In this document: positions 57,137 through 64,000 of the stretch, one piece after another | How positions within the stretch are numbered: the stretch's first letter is position 1 | Layout of the letters: each line of letters opens with the position of its first letter | Source: Streptomyces aculeolatus | GTDB lineage: Bacteria; Actinomycetota; Actinomycetes; Streptomycetales; Streptomycetaceae | Direction: 5' to 3' | Length of the DNA: 64,000 bases | NCBI RefSeq assembly: GCF_020400605.1 | Contig: NZ_JAINRD010000023.1 | Location: 110,094 to 174,093 of the forward strand | Translations under genes and position numbers: made by a program | Notes under the pieces: model-generated | Seen by the model: the letters and a program-made list of their open reading frames with translations, nothing else | The model's database searches: none | Told to the model about the DNA's origin: nothing

Positions 57137-58192
57137 CTACAGGCGTACGCCGACCGTCACCGGCTCGTTGACCAGGGTGATGCCGAAGGCGTCCCGCACG
57201 CCGTCGCGCACCTCGCGGGCGAGCGCGAGGAGGTCCTCGGTGGTCGCCGAGCCGCGGTTGGTCAGGGCCAGGGTGTGCTTGGTGGAGATGCGGGCCCGGC
57301 CCGTGCCGTAGCCGCGGGTGAAGCCGGCGCGGTCGATGAGCCACGCCGCGGACGTCTTCGTCAGCCCCTCCCCCGCCGGGAACGCCGGCGGGTGCGTGTC
57401 GGGGCCGAGGCGGCGGGCGACGCGGTCGAGGAAGGCGGTGTGGGCCTCGCCGTCGAGGATCGGGTTGGTGAAGAAGGAGCCGGCCGACCACGTGTCGTGG
57501 TCCTCCGGGTCGAGCACCATGCCCTTGCCGGCGCGGAGCTTCAGCACGACGTCGCGCGCCTGGGCGGCCGGCACCCGCTCGCCGGGCGAGACGCCGAGCA
57601 TGCGCGCCGCCTCCCCGTACCGGATGGGCGCGGACAGCCCGCCCTCGTCCGCGAGCCGGAAGCGGACGCGCAGGACGACGAAGCGGGCGGGGTCGGCCTT
57701 GAAGCGGCTGTGCCGGTACGAGAAGCCGCATTCGGCGCCCGGGACGGTGACGGTCTCGCCTGTGGTGCGGTCGTACGCGACGACCTCGGTGATCGTCTCC
57801 GCGACCTCCTGGCCGTACGCGCCGACGTTCTGGATCGGCGTCGCCCCGGCCGAGCCGGGGATGCCGGCGAGGCACTCGATGCCGGCGAGGCCGGCGTCGA
57901 CGGTGCGGGCGACGGCGTCCGTCCAGTTCTCCCCGGCGGCCAGTTCGAGCGCGGTGCCGTCGAGGGCGAAGCCCTCGGTGGCGATGCGCAGGGCGGTGCC
58001 GGGGAAGCCGGCGTCGGAGACGACGAGGTTGCTGCCGCCGCCGACGACGAGCAGCGGCGTCCCGTCGGCGTCGGCCGCGCGCACCGCGTCGACCACCTCG
58101 GCGTCGGTCGTGGCGGTGACGAGCCGGGCGGCGGGGCCGCCGAGGCGGAGGGTGGTCAGCGGGGCGAGGGGGGCGTCGTGGCGTACCTGCAC
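57137..58192 (-). CDS. murB: UDP-N-acetylenolpyruvoylglucosamine reductase (MurB)
   Basis: 351 residues from GTG 58192 (QVRHDAPLAPLTTLRLGGPA). FAD-binding motifs VVGGGSNLVVSDAGFPGTAL and ECLAGIPGSAGATPIQNVGA are present; the catalytic Ser is in RISTKHTLALTN and the Glu in LVNEPVTVGVRL. It makes UDP-MurNAc for peptidoglycan. Type I MurB length fits. The ribosome-binding site is weak, and it starts 10 bases after the upstream nitroreductase-hemerythrin gene on the same strand. Confidence 0.94.
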   Translation of the reverse strand: MQVRHDAPLAPLTTLRLGGPAARLVTATTDAEVVDAVRAADADGTPLLVVGGGSNLVVSDAGFPGTALRIATEGFALDGTALELAAGENWTDAVARTVDAGLAGIECLAGIPGSAGATPIQNVGAYGQEVAETITEVVAYDRTTGETVTVPGAECGFSYRHSRFKADPARFVVLRVRFRLADEGGLSAPIRYGEAARMLGVSPGERVPAAQARDVVLKLRAGKGMVLDPEDHDTWSAGSFFTNPILDGEAHTAFLDRVARRLGPDTHPPAFPAGEGLTKTSAAWLIDRAGFTRGYGTGRARISTKHTLALTNRGSATTEDLLALAREVRDGVRDAFGITLVNEPVTVGVRL

Positions 58193-58202
58193 GGGGCCAA
58201 GG

Positions 58203-59177
58203 TTACGGGCCGGGGGTGACAGGGCGCGTAGGCGGTGCCGGGACGCCGAGGGCGGGGAGCAGCTCGCGCTCCTCGTAGGCGAAGTGGGCGTCGAGGCGGG
58301 CGGCGAGGGCGCGCAGCTCGGCGCGGACGGGGGCGGCTCGGGGGGCGGCTTGCGGGGCCGCGGCCAGTTCGCGTACGCGCTCCAGCATCGCGGTGACCGC
58401 GCGGTGCTCCTCGCGGATCCGGGTGACGGCGGGGGCGATGCCGGGGAACTGCCGCGCCATGGCGCCGAGGGCGCCGTCCTCCGCGCGGTGGTGGTCTTCG
58501 AGGGAGGTGCAGTAGGCGAGGCAGTGGCGGCGGAGGTCGCGGAGGACGGGCGCGGGGGCGTGCGCGGGGGCGTGCTCGGGCGCGCGGGCCGGCTCGGGAG
58601 TCCCGTCGGCCGCCTCGGGGCCGTCTTCGGCGGCGGCCAGCACCCCGGCCAGCTCCCGGCGCAGTTCGTCGTGCGCCCGGAGCAGCTGCTCCCCGGCGGC
58701 CCTGCGGCGCTGCGGGTCGGCGAAGGGGTTGGGGTGCAGGGCGACGACGGGGATGGTGCGGTCGGTGCCGCGCTCGTACGCGGCGAAGGCGGGGTCGAGT
58801 CCGGCCTGCACCGCGTACATCCGGTCGCGCTCGGCGGCGGGGAGCGGGGCCGCGTCCGCCTCGTACGCCGCGATGCCCCCGGGGGCGTCGGCGTCGCGGA
58901 TCTCGACGGTGACGCGGGGGTGGGCGAGGAGGTTGTGGTACCAGGCGGGGTGGCGGTCGGCGCCGCCGTTGGAGCCGAAGACGAGCAGGCGGGCGCCGTC
59001 GCGGAGGTAGACGACGGGGTTGGTGCGGCGGGTGCCGCTGCGGGCGCCGGTGGTGGTGAGCAGCACGAGGGGCGCGCCCGCGAACATGCCGCCGACCCGG
59101 CCGCCGTTCGCCCGGAACTCCTCGATGACCTGCCGGTTGAACTCTGCCGGGCTGGGTGTCTGCTGCTCGGTCGGCAC
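58203..59177 (-). CDS. Fusion of F420-dependent nitroreductase (DDN family) and hemerythrin domain
   Basis: 324 residues from GTG 59177 (PTEQQTPSPAEFNRQVIEEF); an ATG at 59210 would add 11 residues. Residues 1-145 are DDN-like: FAGAPLVLLTTTGARSGTRR, PVVYLRDGARLLVFGSNGGA, HPAWYHNLLAHPRVTVEIRD. After a linker, residues about 155-315 form a hemerythrin HHE domain: HDELRRELAGVL, LRRHCLAYCTSLEDHHRAED, IREEHRAVTAMLERV and LDAHFAYEERELLPAL. The pairing suggests a redox or oxygen-sensing enzyme. It is divergent from the MarR gene across an A/T-rich operator-like region. Confidence 0.85.
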   Translation of the reverse strand: MPTEQQTPSPAEFNRQVIEEFRANGGRVGGMFAGAPLVLLTTTGARSGTRRTNPVVYLRDGARLLVFGSNGGADRHPAWYHNLLAHPRVTVEIRDADAPGGIAAYEADAAPLPAAERDRMYAVQAGLDPAFAAYERGTDRTIPVVALHPNPFADPQRRRAAGEQLLRAHDELRRELAGVLAAAEDGPEAADGTPEPARAPEHAPAHAPAPVLRDLRRHCLAYCTSLEDHHRAEDGALGAMARQFPGIAPAVTRIREEHRAVTAMLERVRELAAAPQAAPRAAPVRAELRALAARLDAHFAYEERELLPALGVPAPPTRPVTPGP

Positions 59178-59228
59178 GGGGGGACCGCCTCTCGCGCTCG
59201 CGGGTAGCATCGCGCTCGCCGTAGAAGG

Positions 59229-59264
59229 TTTTGCTTTGCAAGCAAAATATCTTTGTCTGCAAAG
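59229..59264. promoter_or_regulatory. Candidate MarR operator
   Basis: A/T-rich inverted repeats in otherwise GC-rich DNA: TTTTGCTT (59229-59236), 3-base spacer, AAGCAAAA (59240-59247), then CTTTG / CAAAG at 59251-59264. They lie between the divergent starts at 59177 and 59285. Confidence 0.65.
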
Positions 59265-59284
59265 CTAAAGAGGGGAGTGCCGCG

Positions 59285-59746
59285 GTGTCAACCGCCGGGA
59301 CCGGCGTCGACGACGCCATCCGTACGCTGCTGCTGCTCATGCCGCGCATGGTGGGGCGCGCGAAACGGCTGCCGGTCCCCCGCGAACTGCACTCCCTCGC
59401 GCTCGCGCCGCGACACCTCTCCCTCCTCGCCTACCTGCTCTTCGACGGCGAGGCGAGCGTCAACGAGCTGGCCGAGCGGCTGGAGGTGGCCCCGACGACC
59501 GTGAGCCTCATGGTCGGCGAGCTGAGCCGCAAGGGCGTCCTGGAGCGGCGCGAGGACCCGGCGGACCGGCGGCGCAAGCTGGTCGGCATCACGGCGGAGC
59601 GCCGCCCGGCGATCGACGCCTGGCTGGGGCAGAGCGCGCAGGCGTGGCGGAGGGCGCTGGAGCCGCTGACGGCGGCGGAGCGGCGGACGTTCGTCGAGAC
59701 GCTGGCGGCGTACGAGAGGCACCTGGGCGAGGACGACTCCGCGTAG
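59285..59746 (+). CDS. MarR-family transcriptional regulator
   Basis: 153 residues from GTG 59285 (STAGTGVDDAIRTLLLLMPR) with GAGGGGAG upstream. The winged HTH reads ASVNELAERLEVAPTTVSLM then GVLERREDPADRRRKLVGIT. It is divergent from the nitroreductase-hemerythrin gene and likely controls it and itself through the palindromes at 59229-59264; redox or electrophile sensing is plausible but there is no cysteine near the N-terminus to support it. Confidence 0.92.
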   Translation: MSTAGTGVDDAIRTLLLLMPRMVGRAKRLPVPRELHSLALAPRHLSLLAYLLFDGEASVNELAERLEVAPTTVSLMVGELSRKGVLERREDPADRRRKLVGITAERRPAIDAWLGQSAQAWRRALEPLTAAERRTFVETLAAYERHLGEDDSA

Positions 59747-59772
59747 CAGCCGTCCCGCGGACGCGGCCGGTG

Positions 59773-60438
59773 CTACGCGCGGCGGCGCGGCGCCCGGTGC
59801 CGGCCGCGGCCGGCGGCCACGGCCCGTACGGCCAGGAACGCCACCGCCGCCAGGGCGACGACGCCCAGGACCACCTTGGAGTACACGCCGACCAGGTCGC
59901 TGATCTCGTGCCAGCGCGAGCCCAGCCAGTAGCCCGCGAGCACGAACACGGTGTTCCACAGGGCGCTGCCCGCGGCCGTGAGGCCGAGGAAGACCGGCAC
60001 CCGCATCCGTTCGACGCCCGCGGGCACCGATATGAGGCTGCGGAAGATCGGGATCATGCGGCCGAAGAACACCGCCTTCGTGCCGTGCCGGGCGAACCAC
60101 GCCTCCGTGCGCTCGATGTCGCGCACCTTGAGCAGCGGCAGCTTCGCCGCCAGCGCGACGGTCCGCTCGCGGCCGAGGAGCGCGCCGACCCAGTACAGCG
60201 CGAGGGCGCCGACGACGGAGCCGACGGTGGTCCAGATGAGGACCGCCACCAGGTTCAGCCCGCCCTGGTTGGCCGTGAAGCCGGCGAGCGGCAGGATGAC
60301 CTCGCTGGGCAGCGGCGGGAAAAGGTTCTCCAGCGCGATGGCCAGCCCCGCCCCCGGCGCCCCGAGATCCTCCATGAGCCCTGCGGCCCACCCAGCGACG
60401 CCACCGCTGGGCGCTTCTCCGGCAGCGATTCCGATCAT
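59773..60438 (-). CDS. DedA-family membrane protein
   Basis: 221 residues from MIGIAAGEAPSGGVAGWAAG. The DedA/VTT signature is ENLFPPLPSEVILPLAGF and FFGRMIPIFRSLISVPAGV; three or more membrane helices follow. DedA proteins are linked to undecaprenyl-phosphate or lipid flipping and membrane homeostasis. It is convergent with the MarR gene (26-base gap) and divergent from the histidine kinase gene. Confidence 0.9.
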   Translation of the reverse strand: MIGIAAGEAPSGGVAGWAAGLMEDLGAPGAGLAIALENLFPPLPSEVILPLAGFTANQGGLNLVAVLIWTTVGSVVGALALYWVGALLGRERTVALAAKLPLLKVRDIERTEAWFARHGTKAVFFGRMIPIFRSLISVPAGVERMRVPVFLGLTAAGSALWNTVFVLAGYWLGSRWHEISDLVGVYSKVVLGVVALAAVAFLAVRAVAAGRGRHRAPRRRA

Positions 60439-60598
60439 GGCGATGACGGTACGGGGCCGCTCCGGCAACCGGAATCCGGGGTCCCACCCAACCCCGTACG
60501 GAGAACCGCACCCCCCGGCTGTGCGGAACCCCACCTGCCCGTTCGTGCGGAAAGCCGCAGTGCACCCCTCCCCCGCCCGCGGCTAGCGTGACCGCATC

Positions 60599-61753
60599 AT
60601 GCGTCCGATCCTGCTCCGCCGCCTGCGTACCGCGGCCGGGGTCCTCACCGGCGGCCTCACCGCCCTCGTCGAGCTGCCGCTGGTCGCCCTGTGCGGCCTG
60701 TGGCTCCTCGCCACCTGGCCGTGGCAGGCGGCCGCCGGCGGCGCCCCGCGCGCGACCCGCCTCCCGTACGAGGCCGCGGCCCGCCTGGCGACGGCCGAGC
60801 GCACGCGCATGACGTACTTCTACGGCAGCGAACTCGCCCCGCCCCGCGCCACGTCCCGCGCGCTCTCGTACCTCGCGCTGCGCTGGGGCGTCGGCGTGCT
60901 CGGGGGCGCGGTGCTGCTGACGGCGCTGATCGGGGCGGCGTACGGGTCGACGCTGCTGTGGATCTGGTTCGTGGCGAGGGACGCCAACCCCTTCGTGATG
61001 TTCGCCTCCGGCCTGGCCGGCCTGTTCCTGCTGTTCCTCTCCATCCAGGGCGTGGAGAGCGTGGCCGCGCTCGACAACCACCTCGCGCACCGCTTCCTCG
61101 GCCCCAGCCCCGCCGACCTCCTCCAGCGCCGCATCGGCGAACTCGCCGCCACCCGCGCCGGCATCGTGGCCGCCGTGCACGACGAGCGCCGCCGCATCGA
61201 ACGCGACCTCCACGACGGCGTACAGCAGCGCCTCGTCGTCCTCGGGATGCTCCTGGGCCGCGCCCGGCGCACCGGGGCCGCCGACCCGGAGAAGTCGCGC
61301 GAACTCCTCCGCCAGGCCCACGAGCAGTCCCAACTGGCCCTCACCGACCTGCGCGAGGTCGCCTGGCACGTCTACCCGGCGGCACTGGACGACGCCGGCC
61401 TGCGCGCGGCGCTGGAGGCCCTGGCGGAGCGCTCGGAGCTGCCCGTACGCATCGACTACGCGCTCGCGGAGCCGCTGCCGGAAGCGGTGCGCACGATCGC
61501 GTACTTCACGGTCTCCGAGGCCGTCACGAACGCGATCAAGCACTCGTCCGCCGCGCTCGTGACCGTACGGCTGACGCGGGATGCGACGATGGCGCGCGTG
61601 AGCATCGAGGACGACGGCACGGGCGGCGCGAACCCCGCCGGCGGCGGCCTGCTGGGCCTGGCCCGCCGCGTCGCCGCCCTCGACGGCCGCCTCACCGTCT
61701 CCAGCCCGCCCGGCGGGCCCACCACCGTCACCGCGGAGCTGCCGTGCGCGTAG
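60599..61753 (+). CDS. NarL-type sensor histidine kinase
   Basis: 384 residues from MRPILLRRLRTAAGVLTGGL. Three or four N-terminal membrane helices (LVALCGLWLLATWPW, GVLGGAVLLTALIGAAYG, FVMFASGLAGLFLLFLSI) are followed by a HisKA_3 dimerisation segment with the phospho-acceptor in IERDLHDGVQQRLVVLGMLL, and the ATPase domain with TVSEAVTNAIKHSSAALVTV, EDDGTGG and GGGLLGLARRVAALDGRLTV. It overlaps the response regulator gene by 10 bases. The stimulus is unknown. Confidence 0.94.
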   Translation: MRPILLRRLRTAAGVLTGGLTALVELPLVALCGLWLLATWPWQAAAGGAPRATRLPYEAAARLATAERTRMTYFYGSELAPPRATSRALSYLALRWGVGVLGGAVLLTALIGAAYGSTLLWIWFVARDANPFVMFASGLAGLFLLFLSIQGVESVAALDNHLAHRFLGPSPADLLQRRIGELAATRAGIVAAVHDERRRIERDLHDGVQQRLVVLGMLLGRARRTGAADPEKSRELLRQAHEQSQLALTDLREVAWHVYPAALDDAGLRAALEALAERSELPVRIDYALAEPLPEAVRTIAYFTVSEAVTNAIKHSSAALVTVRLTRDATMARVSIEDDGTGGANPAGGGLLGLARRVAALDGRLTVSSPPGGPTTVTAELPCA

Positions 61754-62382
61754 TGCTGGCCGACGACTCGACGCTGCTGCGCGAGGGCCTCGCCCGCCTC
61801 CTCGCCGACGAGGGCCACGACGTCACCGCCGCCGTCGGCGACGCCCCCGCCCTGGTCGCCGCGGTCGCCGCCGACCCCCCGGACGTCGCGGTCGTCGACG
61901 TCCGCATGCCCCCGGGCCACTCCGACGACGGCCTGCGCGCGGCACTGGAGATCCGCGAACGGTGGCCGGAGACGGGGGTGCTGGTGCTCTCGCAGTACGT
62001 CGAGCGGCGCTACGCGACGGAGTTGGTCACCGGCAGCACGGGCGGGGTCGGGTACCTGCTGAAGGACCGCGTGGTCCAGGTCGACGAGTTCCTCGACGCG
62101 CTGGACCGCGTGGCCACGGGCGGCACGGCCCTCGACCCCGAGGTCGTACGCCGCCTCCTCACCCACAGCAGCCACCCGCTGGACCGCCTGACCCCGCGCG
62201 AACGCGAGGTCCTGGACCGCATGGCCCAGGGCCACACCAACGCGGCGATCGCGACCCGGCTGCACGTCTCGCAGAGCGCGGTGGAGAAGCACGCCAACGC
62301 GATCTTCGACAAGCTGGACCTGGGCCACACGGAGGGCTACAGCCGCAGGGTCCTGGCCATCCTGCGCTACCTGGAACCGTGA
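61744..62382 (+). CDS. NarL/LuxR-type response regulator
   Basis: 212 residues from GTG 61744 (RVVLADDSTLLREGLARLLA). The receiver domain has the acidic pair ADD, phospho-acceptor Asp in DVAVVDVRMPPG, and Lys in GVGYLLKDRV. The C-terminal LuxR HTH reads LTPREREVLDRMAQGHTNAA then IATRLHVSQSAVEKHANAIF. The start overlaps the kinase stop by 10 bases, so the two are coupled and form one two-component system. Confidence 0.94.
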   Translation: MRVVLADDSTLLREGLARLLADEGHDVTAAVGDAPALVAAVAADPPDVAVVDVRMPPGHSDDGLRAALEIRERWPETGVLVLSQYVERRYATELVTGSTGGVGYLLKDRVVQVDEFLDALDRVATGGTALDPEVVRRLLTHSSHPLDRLTPREREVLDRMAQGHTNAAIATRLHVSQSAVEKHANAIFDKLDLGHTEGYSRRVLAILRYLEP

Positions 62383-62461
62383 CCCGGCCGGCCCTTCCCT
62401 CGAGTTTTGCGAGCCGTCGGTCACGGTGGCACTCTGTCCCGTCGAACAGAGGGGGGCGCTG

Positions 62462-63769
62462 ATGCGCAGGATGAGTTGGGTCGCCGGCGTGGCCGTGGCC
62501 GGAGCGTTGATGACGGCGTGCTCGGGCTCCGGAGAAGACAGCGGGGGTGCAGCGACCGGTACGGGCAAGCGCACCGGCTCGTCGCCGAGTACGGAGCCCA
62601 CACCGCCCGGCACGCAGTTGGAGGTGCCGGCGCTTTACGACACGGGGCGGGGCTGGGAGTCGGCGGAGGAGGGCACGCAGGTGCCACTCCCCCGGACCGG
62701 CGCCGTTGCGGTGATCCAGGAGCGGCCCGGCGAGGGGGGACCGGACGAGTACAGCCTCATCGTCCTGGACGCCGCGACCGGCGAGAAGCGGTGGAGCAGC
62801 GTCGCCGTCAGCCCGCTGGGGCCCACGGACCTGCCCGTGATCAGGGCGATGGTGGACGGCAAGGAGTACCTGGCCGCCTGGTCGTCGGGCACCACGGAAG
62901 CCGACGCCGTCAACCGCGGCAAGGAGGTCGTCGCCCTCGACATCTTCCCCGCGGACTCGTCGGGCGACGGCGTACAGCCGGTCCACGTCGAGGTGGAGGG
63001 TACGGGGAAGGTCCGTGACGGCGGGGCCGGCCTGCTGGTGGCGGACGACGGCGACGACACCGTGGTAGCCGTCGACCCCGCGACCGGCGATACGACCGAC
63101 TACGTCGTCAACGACCAGGAACCACCCGCCGATTGCCCCGATTGCAGCAGCAGTTGGGAGGTCAGGGGCCTGACGGACAACGGCCTGCTGATGGGCACCA
63201 GCATCGACATCGACTACGACGCCTTCTGGGTACCCGGCGGCTGGACCGCCGCCGACCTCCGGCCGAAGGAAGCCGACCCCGAGGAGTCGCCCATCGTCCA
63301 GGCCATCTCGGACGACCTCCTCGTCGTCGACTGGGGCGAGGCGCGCAACTCCGATTCGATCGTGTGGAGCGCCGTCGACGGCGCCTCCGGCAAGACGCTT
63401 GCCACGGTCCGCTGCGACGGGGACGTGACCCCCATCGACGCCCACCTGTCCGCCAACGGGCGCTACCTCGCCCACGGAGGCCGGGTGTTCGACCTGAAGG
63501 CGGGTACAGGCGTGTGCTACGAGCGCACCGAGTCCACCAATCCGGTCGAGTTCCAGATCGCCACCGACGAGGGCGTGATCTACGGGAACGCCGACACGTC
63601 GGACGGCTTCACTTCCGCGGGAGGACCGGTGCAGCTCGACATGAGGACCGGCAAGATCAAGGAGTTCGACGACGTCAACACCGAGTTCCCCTTCGGCGAC
63701 ACCGCCGGATACGGCCTCTTCTGGGACGAGGCGACGCAGACGATGGTCGCCTACCCGCACGCGGAATAG
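62462..63769 (+). CDS. Putative lipoprotein with PQQ/beta-propeller-like repeats
   Basis: 435 residues from MRRMSWVAGVAVAGALMTAC (lipobox MTAC, Cys20), with GAGGGGGG upstream. After a Ser/Thr/Gly/Pro linker the repeats VLDAATGEKRW, AVDPATGDTTDYV and VDGASGKTLATV resemble the A-x-[D]-G/TG turns of PQQ-like propellers. Extracytoplasmic; function unknown. It is 79 bases downstream of the two-component genes on the same strand but with its own intergenic region. Confidence 0.85.
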   Translation: MRRMSWVAGVAVAGALMTACSGSGEDSGGAATGTGKRTGSSPSTEPTPPGTQLEVPALYDTGRGWESAEEGTQVPLPRTGAVAVIQERPGEGGPDEYSLIVLDAATGEKRWSSVAVSPLGPTDLPVIRAMVDGKEYLAAWSSGTTEADAVNRGKEVVALDIFPADSSGDGVQPVHVEVEGTGKVRDGGAGLLVADDGDDTVVAVDPATGDTTDYVVNDQEPPADCPDCSSSWEVRGLTDNGLLMGTSIDIDYDAFWVPGGWTAADLRPKEADPEESPIVQAISDDLLVVDWGEARNSDSIVWSAVDGASGKTLATVRCDGDVTPIDAHLSANGRYLAHGGRVFDLKAGTGVCYERTESTNPVEFQIATDEGVIYGNADTSDGFTSAGGPVQLDMRTGKIKEFDDVNTEFPFGDTAGYGLFWDEATQTMVAYPHAE

Positions 63770-63813
63770 ACCGGGCCAAGCGCTCGGCACCGGCCCGCAC
63801 AGGCAGGAGGGCC

Positions 63814-63842
63814 CGGCCGCGCCCGCCCACGGGACGCGGCCG
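63814..63842 (+). terminator. Hairpin after the propeller lipoprotein
   Basis: Arms CGGCCGCG and CGCGGCCG (8 bp) with a 13-base loop, beginning 45 bases after the stop codon. No T-tract. The remaining bases to the right edge (63843-64000) show no convincing gene. Confidence 0.5.
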
Positions 63843-64000
63843 GCCAGCACACCGAGCCCTCCGCCGGACGACGACCCGGGCGCCCCGGCGGGTGCCGGAG
63901 GACGCACCGGGACACGCCCTCCGGCGCTCCCCTGCGCCTCCGCACTGATCGCAGTCCAGCGGTGGCGCGGACATGCATACGTCCGCAGGCAGGCCGAGGC

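Noticed and set aside
63675..63978. Minus-strand open frames at the right edge
   Set aside because: Short, Arg/Pro/Ala-rich, overlapping the lipoprotein end and its terminator; no ribosome-binding site or motif.

Overview
This window comes from a high-GC actinobacterium, almost certainly a member of the Streptomycetaceae. The signs are G/C-ending codons, frequent GTG and TTG starts, Streptomyces-like ribosomal and RNA polymerase operons, a DUF397/XRE/SpoIIAB-like regulatory module and an F420-type nitroreductase. Nearly all of the core genes lie on the minus strand and should be read from right to left.

Layout in transcription order (right to left). 54-49 kb: tRNA-Trp, secE, nusG, rplK, rplA. 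50-47 kb: two paralogous lipoproteins. 47.9-46.5 kb: an L10-leader-like region, rplJ and rplL. 46-38.4 kb: rpoB and rpoC, followed by a strong terminator. 38.2-32.9 kb: a small DUF1707/DUF4190 membrane protein, then the str operon rpsL-rpsG-fusA-tuf, ending in a terminator. 32.7-28.1 kb: a tightly coupled six-gene operon with type VII secretion (ESX)-like cargo but no export machinery. 28-14 kb: an accessory stretch. 14.2-0 kb: the S10-spc-alpha superoperon from rpsJ through secY, adk, map, infA and rpmJ into rpsM, which runs off the left edge.

The accessory stretch between the str and S10 operons holds a GNAT-infA2-endonuclease V cluster, a lipoprotein, a decayed NUDIX gene, an aminoglycoside-phosphotransferase-like protein, a GlxA-type AraC regulator opposite an epimerase-like protein, a GAP-family membrane protein, an LLM-class oxidoreductase, a 2.2-kb intergenic region full of degenerate repeats, and a divergent XRE-DUF397 / ATPase-hypothetical module. 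Right of the tRNA (53-64 kb) are aspartate aminotransferase, adenosine deaminase, a TetR/NAD(P)-binding pair, MurB, a nitroreductase-hemerythrin fusion opposite a MarR regulator, a DedA protein, a NarL-type two-component system and a lipoprotein.

Points most worth attention: (1) RpoB carries Asn442 and Thr429 where the rifampicin-resistance-determining region normally has Ser (E. coli 531) and Asn (E. coli 518), which predicts altered rifamycin response; (2) the S10 and str operon leaders share a nearly identical 28-nt element with a hairpin, at about the same distance from the first start codon, which may be an unnamed ribosomal-protein cis-regulator; (3) the ESX-like six-gene operon is a candidate secreted effector/partner system; (4) the repeat island at 17.0-19.2 kb holds several different repeat families, one of which recurs at 25.7 kb.

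All calls were made by reading the sequence. No database search, alignment or folding program was run, so family names rest on recognised motifs and synteny.
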